Counted from the first letter of the stretch, positions 36,263 to 46,650 are shown. The stretch is DNA of 64,000 nt from Clostridiales bacterium (GCA_015056325.1 SVGL01000001.1:62001-126000); one strand, 5' to 3'. Numbers and translations: made by a program. The notes: generated by a model not told the origin, from the sequence alone.

Positions 36263-37063
36263 ATGGGAGCCAACACCAAAGCCCTGAAAAACCGCATTCG
36301 TTCCGTTGATTCCACGCTGCATACCACCAGCGCCATGGGCCTGGTCGCGTCCTCCAAGATGCGCCGCGCCAATCAGGCGATGCATGCCGGCAAGCAGTAC
36401 GTCGGCGCCTTCGACCGTGTGGTGAGCGTGCTTGCCACCGTCAGCGAGTGCCAGCGCAGCCCCTACATGCGTGTCGCCGGCGAGCGTACCAAGCTGATCG
36501 TCATCGCGGGTGACCGCGGCCTTGCGGGCGGCTACAACGCCAACATCTTCCGTCTGGTGGCTACCATGCAGTACGATGATATTATCCCCATCGGCAAGCG
36601 CGCCTGTGACCGCTACAAGGGGGAGTTCCACTCCTCTGAGAAGTACACCGGCGCTGAAGCCACCGCGCTGGCCCGCAAGCTCTGCAAGGAGTTCGTGGAC
36701 GGCGAATATGACCGTTTGGGCATCGTGTACACCCGCTATGTGTCCATGATGAGCCAGGAAGCGGACGTGAAGTGGGTGCTGCCTCTTCAGCGGCCCGAGA
36801 ACGTGGAGCCCATCTCCGCCATCTTCGAGCCGGACGAGGAAACCATCCTCAACGCTACCGTGCCGGATTACGTCGCCGGCATTCTGATGGCCTGCATCCG
36901 CGAATCCTTCGCCAGCGAGGTCACTGCCCGCCGCATGGCTATGGACTCCGCCGGCAAGAACGCCCGCGCGATGATCGACGACCTGCAGCTGCAGTACAAC
37001 CGCGCGCGTCAGAGCGCCATCACCCAGGAAATCACGGAGATCGTTGCGGGCAGCGGCAGCTGA
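36263..37063 (+). CDS. atpG: ATP synthase F1 subunit gamma
   Basis: The 266-aa central shaft. It starts with KALKNRIRSVDSTLHTTSAMGLVASSK-type helices and ends with ASEVTARRMAMDSAGKNA and LQYNRARQSAITQEITEIV, the paired coiled-coil termini that enter the head. IVIAGDRGLAGGYNANIF is the family middle motif. ATG 36263 has GGAGG 8 nt upstream; a GTG at 36254 overlapping the atpA stop is less likely. At 266 aa it is a little shorter than the usual 285 aa. Confidence 0.95.
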   Translation: MGANTKALKNRIRSVDSTLHTTSAMGLVASSKMRRANQAMHAGKQYVGAFDRVVSVLATVSECQRSPYMRVAGERTKLIVIAGDRGLAGGYNANIFRLVATMQYDDIIPIGKRACDRYKGEFHSSEKYTGAEATALARKLCKEFVDGEYDRLGIVYTRYVSMMSQEADVKWVLPLQRPENVEPISAIFEPDEETILNATVPDYVAGILMACIRESFASEVTARRMAMDSAGKNARAMIDDLQLQYNRARQSAITQEITEIVAGSGS

Positions 37064-37075
37064 TTCCGCAGATGA

Positions 37076-38763
<1,688 letters not shown>

Positions 38764-38771
38764 GCATTTCG

Positions 38772-38804
38772 CCCCTGCTGCAATTTCTGCGGCAGGGGAT
38801 TTTT
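38772..38804 (+). terminator. Terminator of the ATP synthase operon
   Basis: CCCCTGC pairs with GCAGGGG, followed by ATTTTT. Confidence 0.8.
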
Positions 38805-38809
38805 CATGC

Positions 38810-38838
38810 TTGCAAAGCGGATGTTATTCATTTATAAT
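38810..38838 (+). promoter_or_regulatory. Promoter of the GH26-alcohol dehydrogenase unit
   Basis: TTGCAA at 38810-38815 and TATAAT at 38833-38838 are 17 bp apart. It starts 6 nt after the atp terminator. Confidence 0.7.
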
Positions 38839-38868
38839 GGAAGCACCATGATCGTTTCGGAGGTGCGT

Positions 38869-39834
38869 ATGCTGACCAAGCCCTGCGATCCACGGGCGCT
38901 GCCCTGTGTGCTTCGACTGCTGGAATATTTGTCCTCCATCGAAGGTAAGGCTATTCTGACTGGCCAGCACACCCAGTCCATGGCACAGGAGGAGCTTCAC
39001 CGCATCGCTGAAGTGACGGGCAAACGTCCGGCACTGCTGGGTTTTGAGCTGCTGGGGTATTCGCCCAACATCCGCCTGGAAACAGGCGATGAAGCCTGCG
39101 TGACTGAGGTGCTGGAGAACCGCGGCACCCTTGAGCGCGCCTGGGAATGGGCGAGGGAAGGCGGAATCATCACCTTCACCTGGCACTGGTTTTCGCCCTT
39201 GGGCGGCCGGGACAAGAGCTTCTATATGAAGAATACGGACTTCGACGCCAGCCGCGTGCTCGTTGAGGGCACGCCGGAGCGGGAGGCTTTCTTCCACGAC
39301 ATGGATCACATGGCGGAGTTGCTGCGCCCCTTCTGCAAGGCCGGCGTGCCCATCCTGTGGCGGCCCTTCCATGAGTGCGACGGCAAATGGTTCTGGTGGG
39401 GCGCACAGGGCCAGGATGTGGCACGGGAGCTCTTCCGCCTGATGTATCGCCATTACACCCAGGTACACCACCTGCATAACCTTGTCTGGGTATGGAACAA
39501 TCCGCAGCCCGAGGGCTATGTGGGGGACGAATACTGCGATCTCATCAGCCGGGATTTCTACCCGCCGGCTCATGCTCACAGCGCCTTTGAGGACAAGTGG
39601 AAGGAACTCAAGCGCATCACCCCGGCGGAGAAGGGCTGCGCGATTGCCGAGACCGGCGTCATCCCCGACGGAGACGACTTGGCTGACAAGATGACCCCCT
39701 GGCTGTGGTACATGACCTGGAGCCACGGCTTCTGCCTGACGGAGGATTGGAACAGCTTCGACGCGCTGCGCAGGCTGTACAATCATCCCTGGGCCATCAC
39801 CTTGGATAAACTGCCGCAAGGCATCAATGGATAA
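38869..39834 (+). CDS. GH26 beta-mannanase, cytoplasmic
   Basis: A 321-aa family GH26 hydrolase, expected to cut beta-1,4-mannan or manno-oligosaccharides. Early features are ILTGQHTQ and FTWHWFSPLGG. The acid/base is Glu169 in LWRPFHECDGKWFWWG, and the nucleophile is Glu261 in CAIAETGVIP. There is no signal peptide, unlike most secreted mannanases, so it should act on imported oligomers. GGAGG lies 5 nt before ATG 38869, and the upstream promoter rules out longer starts. The alcohol dehydrogenase gene follows 12 nt later. The GH38 mannosidase at 5.9 kb is a possible metabolic partner. Confidence 0.9.
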   Translation: MLTKPCDPRALPCVLRLLEYLSSIEGKAILTGQHTQSMAQEELHRIAEVTGKRPALLGFELLGYSPNIRLETGDEACVTEVLENRGTLERAWEWAREGGIITFTWHWFSPLGGRDKSFYMKNTDFDASRVLVEGTPEREAFFHDMDHMAELLRPFCKAGVPILWRPFHECDGKWFWWGAQGQDVARELFRLMYRHYTQVHHLHNLVWVWNNPQPEGYVGDEYCDLISRDFYPPAHAHSAFEDKWKELKRITPAEKGCAIAETGVIPDGDDLADKMTPWLWYMTWSHGFCLTEDWNSFDALRRLYNHPWAITLDKLPQGING

Positions 39835-39846
39835 AGGAGTATTACG

Positions 39847-41028
39847 ATGGATAATTTCAATTTCTACAGCCCCACAGAATTTGTGTTTGGCAAGGGCCGC
39901 GAGAATGAGGCCGGCCAGCTGGTCAAGAAGTACGGCGGCACCAAGGTGCTGGTGCACTTTGGCGGCGGCAGCGCGGTCAAGAGCGGCCTGCTGGGCCGGG
40001 TGACGGCTTCTCTGGAGGCAGCCAACGTGCCCTATGTGTCCCTGGGCGGCGTGAAGCCCAACCCTCGCGACACCCTGGTGTACGAGGGCATCGACCTGTG
40101 CAAGAAGGAAAATGTGGACTTCATCCTGTGCGTGGGCGGCGGCTCGGTCATCGACTCCGCCAAGGCCATTGCGGCAGGCGTGGTGTATGAGGGTGATTTC
40201 TGGGACTTCTACTCCGGTAAGGCTGCGGTGGAAAAGGCGCTCCCTGTTGCGACGGTGCTGACCATTGCGGCGGCCGGCAGCGAGGGCAGCGGCGATACCG
40301 TCGTCACCCAGGAATCCACCGGCCTCAAGCGCGGCGCTGGCAGCAACGCCCTGCGTCCCCGCTTCTCCATCATGAATCCTGAGCTGACCATGACCCTGCC
40401 GGCTTACCAGACGGCCTGCGGCGCCTGCGACATCATGGCCCATGTCTTTGAGCGCTACTTTACCAACACTCCCGAGGTGGAGATCACCGACCGCCTGTGC
40501 GAGGCTGTCCTGACTACGATGGTCAAGGAAACGCCTCGCGTCATCGCTGATCCCTTCAACTACGAGGCTCGCGCGAACATCATGTGGGCAGGTACGGTAG
40601 CGCATACCAACATCGTGGGCGTTGGCCGTAGCCAGGACTGGAACAGCCACAACCTGGAGCACGAGCTCTCTGGCCTGTACGATGTGGCCCACGGCGCCGG
40701 CCTTGCGGTTGTGATGCCCGCGTGGATGGAGTTCGTCATGTCCCACAACCCGATGCGCTTTGCCCAGATGGCGACCCGCGTCTTTGGCTGCGCGATGAAC
40801 TTCGAGAACCCTGAAGCTACAGCCAAGGAAGGCATCCGCTGCTTCCGCCGGTTCCTGAAGGAAATCGGCCTGCCCATCAACTTCGCTGAACTGGGCGCGA
40901 AGGAAGAGGACATCCCCGTGCTGGTGGAGAAGCTGGGCCTGGGCGATGGCCGTACCTGGGGCTTCGTCCGGCTGTCCTCCGAGGACGCCGCGGAAATCTA
41001 CCGCATTGCTGCCAAGGCCACCCTGTAA
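39847..41028 (+). CDS. Iron-containing alcohol dehydrogenase (butanol dehydrogenase/YqhD type)
   Basis: A 393-aa group III alcohol dehydrogenase that reduces aldehydes with NAD(P)H. The cofactor motif is LCVGGGSVIDSAKAIA. Metal ligands are expected in CGACDIMAHVFERYF and in the later HNLEHELSGLYDVAHGAGLA. The N-terminal FNFYSPTEFVFGKGRE is typical of the YqhD/BdhA subgroup. It is co-transcribed with the GH26 gene. The substrate is not set by sequence; fermentation end-product formation or aldehyde detoxification are both possible. Confidence 0.9.
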   Translation: MDNFNFYSPTEFVFGKGRENEAGQLVKKYGGTKVLVHFGGGSAVKSGLLGRVTASLEAANVPYVSLGGVKPNPRDTLVYEGIDLCKKENVDFILCVGGGSVIDSAKAIAAGVVYEGDFWDFYSGKAAVEKALPVATVLTIAAAGSEGSGDTVVTQESTGLKRGAGSNALRPRFSIMNPELTMTLPAYQTACGACDIMAHVFERYFTNTPEVEITDRLCEAVLTTMVKETPRVIADPFNYEARANIMWAGTVAHTNIVGVGRSQDWNSHNLEHELSGLYDVAHGAGLAVVMPAWMEFVMSHNPMRFAQMATRVFGCAMNFENPEATAKEGIRCFRRFLKEIGLPINFAELGAKEEDIPVLVEKLGLGDGRTWGFVRLSSEDAAEIYRIAAKATL

Positions 41029-41038
41029 GACAAAAATG

Positions 41039-41071
41039 CACCCTGCTGACGCATGTCAGCAGGGTGTTTTG
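41039..41071. terminator. Bidirectional terminator between convergent genes
   Basis: CACCCTGCTGAC and GTCAGCAGGGTG form a perfect 12-bp stem with a GCAT loop. TTTT follows on the plus strand and ATTTTTG on the minus strand. Confidence 0.85.
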
Positions 41072-41078
41072 TGTGCAA

Positions 41079-41750
41079 TTACAGTTCGTCCATGCCGCCC
41101 ATGACTTCCGCCAGGGAGATTTCAAGGTTGCCGTTGCGGCAGCGCAGCTCGTCGATGAAGGCCTGGCCTTGCTTGGCGTCCTTCATCTCCACCCGGTAGT
41201 GCAGCTTGTAGAGGCTCCCCATGTTGGTGGTCTTGGCCTGAAGGAGACGGTGGGACTTGGTGAACCGTGCGAACACCTCGTCAAACTCATTCACATAGCG
41301 CAGGCTCTCCGGGATGGTGATGTGCAAATCCATGCAGCGCTCGTTGCCCATGGGGACGAGGGCGACGGCGATCATGCCAAGGCTGACGATCACCGTGAAA
41401 AGCAGCGCGATAGCAATGTAGCCGCCTGCGCAGGCCAGACCCGCCGTCATGGCCAGGAAGATGACCACGATGTCCCGAGCCTTGCCGGGCACGGAGCGGA
41501 AGCGGATCAGCGAGAATGCGCCCATGACCGCGATGCCGGTGCCCACATTGCCGTTGACCATGGCGATCACGGTACAGACGATCATCGGCAGCAGGATCAG
41601 GCTGCTGAGGAAGGACTTGCTGGCGTGATTGCGGAAGGCAGCTGCCAGCGCCGTCACCACGCCGCAAAGTCCCGCAGCCAGCAGGCAGATCAGGTAGGTG
41701 CCGATGGAGATGTCGCTGCCGACGAGGATGGTATCAAACAGTTCATACAT
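41079..41750 (-). CDS. DUF4956 membrane protein
   Basis: A 223-aa protein with four hydrophobic segments in the first 130 residues (including IGTYLICLLAAGLCGVVTAL and YIAIALLFTVIVSLGMIAVA) and a soluble C-terminal domain of about 90 residues. GIAVMGAFSLIRFRS is a hallmark stretch of the DUF4956 family. Its start overlaps the end of the VTC-domain gene by 8 nt. DUF4956 proteins often sit beside VTC-domain proteins in clostridia, which suggests they form a membrane complex making or moving polyphosphate. Confidence 0.85.
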   Translation of the reverse strand: MYELFDTILVGSDISIGTYLICLLAAGLCGVVTALAAAFRNHASKSFLSSLILLPMIVCTVIAMVNGNVGTGIAVMGAFSLIRFRSVPGKARDIVVIFLAMTAGLACAGGYIAIALLFTVIVSLGMIAVALVPMGNERCMDLHITIPESLRYVNEFDEVFARFTKSHRLLQAKTTNMGSLYKLHYRVEMKDAKQGQAFIDELRCRNGNLEISLAEVMGGMDEL

Positions 41751-42489
41751 GGATGGTCACGTCTCCTTTCACATGGCTGCGGATGTACACAGGCGCCTCG
41801 ATCAGCCCTGCATTGCGCAGGTAGGCGGTGCCGTATTTGGAGAAGCGCCCGGGCCGGATGCCGCACTGGCTCAGGGCCTGAGCAAGCCATACGGGCATTG
41901 CGCCGCTGGTCTTGATCTCCATGAGGATAGCGTCCTCGGGGAGGAGATACTCCCCGTTGGAGCCGTTTTCCAATCGGCAGTCGGTATCGCGTGCACGGAC
42001 ATTGGTGTCGAAGGTGATGCGCAGGTCTGGGTTCTCCGCGTCGAAATAAGCCTCACGCTCATAGGCAATGAGCATCATGGGTTTGGGGTTGCGGTAGAAG
42101 TGCATCGCGTAGTCGATCTCCCGCATGATCTGGCTGTCGCAGGGCTTCTGCCCATCCTCGATGTAGGTCATGGCCTCGCGGAGCGTCATGATTTCGCGGC
42201 GCTTGTAAACAACGCCCTTGTACTTCTTCTTGATCTCCAGGAAAACCTGGTCGTCCATCGTGGGTGTACCATAGGAGCGCAGTCGCAGCTTCTCCTTATA
42301 GGCGCGGGCAATGATGGAATTGCGGATGATGAGGTGATCCGGCGTATCCAGATACAGGCTGCAGATGGTGTTGCGCCCGTGGGCGTCCGGGGTCAGATGT
42401 GCCCCGATGGCGGCCAGCAGGGCATCCTTCTGTGCTGGATTCAGCCGGTATTTCTTCTCCACCCGCCGGAAGGTCATGATGTCTTTCAT
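41743..42489 (-). CDS. VTC-domain protein, likely polyphosphate polymerase
   Basis: A 248-aa protein that is essentially one VTC (triphosphate tunnel) domain. Basic and acidic tunnel residues appear in FRRVEKKYRL, SLYLDTPDHLIIRNSI, KLRLRSYG, VFLEIKKKYKGVVYKRR and ILMEIKTSGAMP. In yeast Vtc4 this fold polymerises phosphate from ATP. AAGGAG precedes ATG 42489; an upstream in-frame stretch lacks a ribosome binding site. The 8-nt overlap with the DUF4956 gene indicates a coupled pair. No CotH gene, another common partner, is in view. Confidence 0.85.
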   Translation of the reverse strand: MKDIMTFRRVEKKYRLNPAQKDALLAAIGAHLTPDAHGRNTICSLYLDTPDHLIIRNSIIARAYKEKLRLRSYGTPTMDDQVFLEIKKKYKGVVYKRREIMTLREAMTYIEDGQKPCDSQIMREIDYAMHFYRNPKPMMLIAYEREAYFDAENPDLRITFDTNVRARDTDCRLENGSNGEYLLPEDAILMEIKTSGAMPVWLAQALSQCGIRPGRFSKYGTAYLRNAGLIEAPVYIRSHVKGDVTIHV

Positions 42490-42581
42490 AGGCTCTCCTT
42501 GGCTGGGATGATCCAATTCTCCCATATGTTTGCCGTGAATGCGTGAGCAACCTTTGCCGATCTGCAAATTCTGTTGGGAGA

Positions 42582-44081
42582 TTACAGATTGTACAGCGCA
42601 GCGAACTTCCGCTTCAGATAGCTGACATAGCAGGTGGGATCAAAGTCCTGCCCGATGGCGTTCTTGAGCAGCTGGGGCGGGGTGAGGAGCTTGCCGTGGC
42701 GGTGGATCTTCTCGCCCAGCCAGGCGGTTACGCGGCTGAGGTCGGCTTTCTCCACGTCTGCCCAGGGGTCGAAGTCTTTTTCCATTGCGGCGAGCATCTG
42801 TACGCCGTATGCGCTGCCCAGCGCGTAGGAGGGAAAGTAGCCGATCATGCCGCCGGACCAGTGCACGTCCTGCAGGATGCCCTCCCGATCGTTGGGAACG
42901 GTCACGCCCAGGTACTCCTTGTACATCTGGTTCCACAGGGCGGGGAGCTCGTCCACCTTGGCATCGCCGCCGATCATCAGCTTCTCCATCTCGTAGCGGA
43001 TGGCGATGTGCTGCCCGTAGGTCAGCTCGTCTGCTTGGGTGCGGATCAGGCTGGGCCCGGATTTATTCACGGCTGCGTAGAGGGCTTCTGCGGTCACGCC
43101 CTTCATCTGGGCGGGGAAACATTCCTGCATCACGGGCAGCAACGCGCGGCAGAAGGGGAGGCTGCGGCCGATAATGTTCTCATAAAAGCGGCTCTGGCTC
43201 TCATGCAGGCCCATGGAGGCGCCGCTGGCCAGGTTGGTGAACTGGATCTCGTCCGCCGTGCCAAGCTCGTAGAGGGCGTGGCCACCCTCGTGGATGACAG
43301 AGTACATGCTGTCCGCCACGTCCGTCTCGGAATAGTTGGTGGTGATGCGCACGTCCCACTTGTTGAAGTTGGTGGTGAAGGGATGCTCGGTTTCCGCGAT
43401 GCCGCAGCGGTCGCGGGGGATGCCCATCATCTGCATCAGGCGGTCGGAGAAGATACGCTGATCGTTGATGGGGAAGCGCTGCTGCAGGAAGGCGGCATCG
43501 GGGGCAGGCTTCTCTGCCACGGCCTTGATGATGGGGGAGAGCTCCGTGCGCAGCAGGGCAAAGAAAGGATCCAGCGTGGCGGTGGAGGCCCCCTTCTCGA
43601 AGCCATCCAGCAGCACGTCATAGGCAGGGCGCTTGTCGTCCTTGTAGGCGGCAAACTTGCGGTTGAAGGTAATGATCTTCTCCAGGTAGGGCGCGAAAGA
43701 GGCGTAGTCGTTCTTTTCCTTGGCCTCGTGCCACACAGCGTTGGAATTGGTGATCAGCGTGGAGTACTCCACGTATTCCTCCATCGGGATGCGCACGGAG
43801 TCGTCATAGTCCTCCTTGAACAGTTCCGCCTGGCGGTACTGCACAGGGGTTACGGCGTTCTTGTTGGCGATGATGGTCTCCAGGGCTTCTTTGACCGTGT
43901 CATTCACCAGCAGCTGGTAGGTTACGCCGGAGAGATAGCCCATGGTTTCTGCGCGCCCCTTGGCGGAAGCTGAGGGCGCGGCGGTATCGCCGTCCAGGGA
44001 TAATACGCCCATTGCGTGGCCGTAGGCATGCTGGGCGGTTTGCAGCTCATTCAGTTTGGCAAGGGCTTGTTCAAGGGTCAT
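42582..44081 (-). CDS. Metallocarboxypeptidase, M32 family
   Basis: A 499-aa zinc carboxypeptidase of the Taq/PfuCP type, cytosolic and mostly alpha-helical. The zinc site is His264-Glu265-Gly-Gly-His268 in SVIHEGGHALYELG, and the third ligand lies in LHESQSRFYENIIG. DVRITTNYSETD and VHWSGGMIGYFPSYALG are further family motifs. GGAGG precedes the start. It lies 57 nt after the MATE gene, on the same strand, and is probably co-transcribed with it. Confidence 0.93.
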   Translation of the reverse strand: MTLEQALAKLNELQTAQHAYGHAMGVLSLDGDTAAPSASAKGRAETMGYLSGVTYQLLVNDTVKEALETIIANKNAVTPVQYRQAELFKEDYDDSVRIPMEEYVEYSTLITNSNAVWHEAKEKNDYASFAPYLEKIITFNRKFAAYKDDKRPAYDVLLDGFEKGASTATLDPFFALLRTELSPIIKAVAEKPAPDAAFLQQRFPINDQRIFSDRLMQMMGIPRDRCGIAETEHPFTTNFNKWDVRITTNYSETDVADSMYSVIHEGGHALYELGTADEIQFTNLASGASMGLHESQSRFYENIIGRSLPFCRALLPVMQECFPAQMKGVTAEALYAAVNKSGPSLIRTQADELTYGQHIAIRYEMEKLMIGGDAKVDELPALWNQMYKEYLGVTVPNDREGILQDVHWSGGMIGYFPSYALGSAYGVQMLAAMEKDFDPWADVEKADLSRVTAWLGEKIHRHGKLLTPPQLLKNAIGQDFDPTCYVSYLKRKFAALYNL

Positions 44082-44138
44082 GGGGAAGCCTCCTTCTCAA
44101 AAGGCGTGTCATGTTGCATAGCACGCGCGGTGTGTTAT

Positions 44139-45545
44139 TTACAGATCATCGCCCAGGCTGCCCAGCTTACGCCGCCAGAACTTCATCCGGTAGGACGCGA
44201 TGGTCATCAGCATGGAGAGCACCCAGGAGATCAGCAGTGAGCCGAAGAGTGCGATGGGCTGACCGTTGGGCCACTGTTCGTTGCGGGTGAGGAAGGCCAT
44301 CAGGTAGGCCAGGGGCATGCGGAGGATAACGGTGCCGATGATGGAGATGTACATGGGCACCTGGGTCTCGCCGGCGCCGCGCATGGTGCCCTGCAGCACT
44401 TGGGTCACGCTGAAGCAGATATAGCCGAAGGCCAGCGTCTGCAGGCCCTGCACGCCCAGCTGAATGGTCAGTTCAGTCTGGGTGAACCAGCCGATGATGT
44501 TGGTGCCAAAGAGCAGGATCGCGCTAACCAGCACGGTGGAGGAGATCAGGCCCAGCAGCAGCATGGCCTTGAGGCCGGGCTTGAGGCGCTCGGCGCGGCC
44601 TGCACCTACGTTCTGACCGATATAGGTGGTGGCGGCGGTACCGAAGGTGAAGTTGGGCATCATGGCAAAGCCATCTACACGCATGATGGCGGTGTTGGCG
44701 GCGACCATCGCTGCGCCGAGGTCATTGGCCAGCTTCTGCACAATGATAGCGGAGGTGGAGAAGATGGCCTGAGTGATGCCGGAGGGCAAGCCCAGCGCGC
44801 CGATCTTGAGCATTAGCGTCTTATCAGGATGGATGACGTGCTTCATCTCAACATCACAGATGTGACGGATATGGCACACGCGCCACAGGCACAGCATCGC
44901 GGACACGCCCTGAGCAATAATGGTGGCCAGTGCCACGCCGGCAACGCCCATGTTGTCCACAAAGGTCAGGTCCAGGAAGATGTTCAGCACACAGGCGATC
45001 ACCAGGAACAGCAGGGGCATCATGCTGTCGCCCAGGCCACGCAGGATGCCGGAAATGATGTTGTACATGCCGCTGCCGATGATGCCCAGGAAGAAAATCT
45101 GCAGATAGGCAGTAGCGCCTTCGCCGACCTCGGGGTTGGGCGGAGTGGTCAGGCCGATCAGCCAGGGAGACAGGAAGTAGCCTGCGGCCATCATGATCAA
45201 GCCGGACGCAGCGATCAGGAACAGGGATGCGCCGACGCAGCGGTTGAGAGTGGGCCGATCTTTTGCGCCGAAATACTGGGCGGACAGGATGGAAGCGCCG
45301 GTGGAAATACCCATGAACAGCACCAGTAGCAGGTTCACGATGGGGCCGGCCAGACCGACGGCAGCCAGGCCGTTGTCTCCCCAGGCGGACTGGCCGATGA
45401 CCATTGCGTCCACGGTGTTGTACATCTGCTGAGCCAGGTTGCCGATCAGCAGGGGAATGGAGAATTTCAGCAGGCAGGACATGGGTGAACCGACAGTCAT
45501 GTCCTGGGCGCCAAAGAGGTCGCGCAGCTTCTTCATCAGCGTCAT
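44139..45545 (-). CDS. MATE-family efflux transporter
   Basis: A 468-aa exporter with twelve expected membrane helices in two repeats. MATE-like features are FSIPLLIGNLAQQMYNTVDAMVIGQ at the N-terminus (split here over the first helix), GISTGASILSAQYFGAKD, and GLGDSMMPLLFLVIACVLNIFLD in the first half. The second half has TYIGQNVGAGR and RGAGETQVPMYISI. ATG 45545 is preferred, with AAAGGAG 7 nt upstream; ATG 45569 is upstream of that site. The substrate is unknown. It has its own promoter. Confidence 0.92.
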   Translation of the reverse strand: MTLMKKLRDLFGAQDMTVGSPMSCLLKFSIPLLIGNLAQQMYNTVDAMVIGQSAWGDNGLAAVGLAGPIVNLLLVLFMGISTGASILSAQYFGAKDRPTLNRCVGASLFLIAASGLIMMAAGYFLSPWLIGLTTPPNPEVGEGATAYLQIFFLGIIGSGMYNIISGILRGLGDSMMPLLFLVIACVLNIFLDLTFVDNMGVAGVALATIIAQGVSAMLCLWRVCHIRHICDVEMKHVIHPDKTLMLKIGALGLPSGITQAIFSTSAIIVQKLANDLGAAMVAANTAIMRVDGFAMMPNFTFGTAATTYIGQNVGAGRAERLKPGLKAMLLLGLISSTVLVSAILLFGTNIIGWFTQTELTIQLGVQGLQTLAFGYICFSVTQVLQGTMRGAGETQVPMYISIIGTVILRMPLAYLMAFLTRNEQWPNGQPIALFGSLLISWVLSMLMTIASYRMKFWRRKLGSLGDDL

Positions 45546-45578
45546 AACAGGGCTCCTTTGTGTTTTCATATCATTTCT

Positions 45579-45607
45579 ATTTTACCATTATTGCAGGAAG
45601 ATTGCAA
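45579..45607 (-). promoter_or_regulatory. Promoter of the MATE gene
   Basis: On the minus strand, TTGCAA (45607-45602) and TAAAAT (45584-45579) are 17 bp apart. Confidence 0.6.
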
Positions 45608-45631
45608 CACAAAACGGTTGTTTTCCGTATG

Positions 45632-45659
45632 AAAAGACCTTCCCCGTGAAGGGGAAGGC
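45632..45659 (-). terminator. Terminator of the ArsR-DUF2087 unit
   Basis: CCTTCCCC and GGGGAAGG pair around a short loop, followed on the minus strand by TCTTTTC. Confidence 0.75.
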
Positions 45660-45664
45660 ATTGT

Positions 45665-46225
45665 TCATTTGTCCTGGTCAACACGCCAGTATATCTGATG
45701 ATCGCGGGCGAGGAGCTTCTCGCCAATCATGTCGCGGCGCAGGGTGCAGAAGTCATCATGGAAGTCTGCCAGGATGATATTGATCTCCCGTTCGGTATAT
45801 TGGCGGCCGGGCTCGAAAGACTTGACCATCTCTTCCAGTACGATGCGTTCCTTCTTCTTCTGGGTGGGGATGGACTTGAGCTTGCCGTACTCAAAGAAGG
45901 TGTCGATGACCTTCCTGCGGTACGCTTCGTCACGCTGCTTCTGCAGCTCTGCGTCGTCGCTCTTTTCCTGAATGAGGTCGAGGATGGAGGGCATGAACAC
46001 GCTCTTTTCCAGGGCGTACATGGTGTAGTACTGGGTCTTGTAGCTCCTGACTGCACCGGCGTCAGAAAGTTTCTTCAGGTGGAAGGAGATGGTGGGCGGG
46101 GTCAGTCCGAGGCGCTCGGCCAGGCGCTCCACATACATATCTTCGATGGCCAGGGACTTCAGAATCTGCAGCCGGGAGCGGTCTGCCAGGCATTTGAACA
46201 GCGCAAGGGCTTGGATTTCGGTCAT
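45665..46225 (-). CDS. ArsR-family regulator with C-terminal DUF2087 domain
   Basis: A 186-aa regulator. Residues 1-75 form an ArsR-type winged helix (LFKCLADRSRLQILKSLA, then LGLTPPTISFHLKKLSDAG as the recognition helix). The last 75 residues are a DUF2087 domain (EEMVKSFEPGRQYTEREINI and LRRDMIGEKLLARD). There is no ArsR cysteine metal box. ATG 46225 overlaps the stop of the upstream coiled-coil gene by 4 nt, so the pair is translated together. The signal sensed is unknown; the adjacent MATE exporter is a possible target. Confidence 0.88.
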   Translation of the reverse strand: MTEIQALALFKCLADRSRLQILKSLAIEDMYVERLAERLGLTPPTISFHLKKLSDAGAVRSYKTQYYTMYALEKSVFMPSILDLIQEKSDDAELQKQRDEAYRRKVIDTFFEYGKLKSIPTQKKKERIVLEEMVKSFEPGRQYTEREINIILADFHDDFCTLRRDMIGEKLLARDHQIYWRVDQDK

Positions 46226-46554
46226 GAGTGTGCCTCCATTTCCTTCGAGCGGCGGAGCAGCTCCATTGCCCGGGCAAGCTTGATCTCCTCGATCAGCCGT
46301 TTTTCGTCGTCTCCGTGTTCGCAGGCGCGCTTGCGGCTCTCGTCCCAGCTGCTGATGATGCCGCTGAAACGCTTGACAGTTTCGTTCAGATCGTACTTCA
46401 TGGCCTGGTAGGTGGTCCGGAAGATATTGTACACATTGATCGCAATCTGCACATGTGCGGCCTCGTCCTGGCGGTATTCCGCCTTCAAGCGGGCCTGCTC
46501 CCCTTTGTGCCAGGCAATGCGTTCGTCGATATAGCTGAGCAATTCTTCTTTCAT
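46222..46554 (-). CDS. Small coiled-coil protein of unknown function
   Basis: A 110-aa soluble, charged, helical protein that I do not recognise. Sequences such as MKEELLSYIDERIAWHKGEQARLKAE-type helices and a C-terminal KRLIEEIKLARAMELLRRSKE suggest a coiled coil. I prefer ATG 46554, because GGAGGG lies directly against the alternative ATG 46563. It is the first gene of a two-gene unit with the ArsR/DUF2087 regulator and overlaps it by 4 nt. It may be a partner or antagonist of the regulator; this is inference from linkage only. Confidence 0.7.
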   Translation of the reverse strand: MKEELLSYIDERIAWHKGEQARLKAEYRQDEAAHVQIAINVYNIFRTTYQAMKYDLNETVKRFSGIISSWDESRKRACEHGDDEKRLIEEIKLARAMELLRRSKEMEAHS

Positions 46555-46581
46555 GGAAATCATCCCTCCTTTGCAAGAACG

Positions 46582-46610
46582 ATTCTATCACGATGGACTG
46601 AAAATGTCAA
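46582..46610 (-). promoter_or_regulatory. Promoter of the coiled-coil/ArsR unit
   Basis: On the minus strand, TTGACA (46610-46605) and TAGAAT (46587-46582) are 17 bp apart. An imperfect TAATCGGTTA symmetry just upstream of the -35 box could be an autoregulatory site. Confidence 0.7.
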
Positions 46611-46650
46611 TAACCGATTAGATAAATATAAAATAAAAGAACGAAATGAC

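Noticed and set aside
46226-46591. N-terminal extension of the ArsR regulator as a 308-residue protein
   Set aside because: The extra part is the coiled-coil gene read in another frame. An ATGA overlap gives the regulator its own start at 46225.
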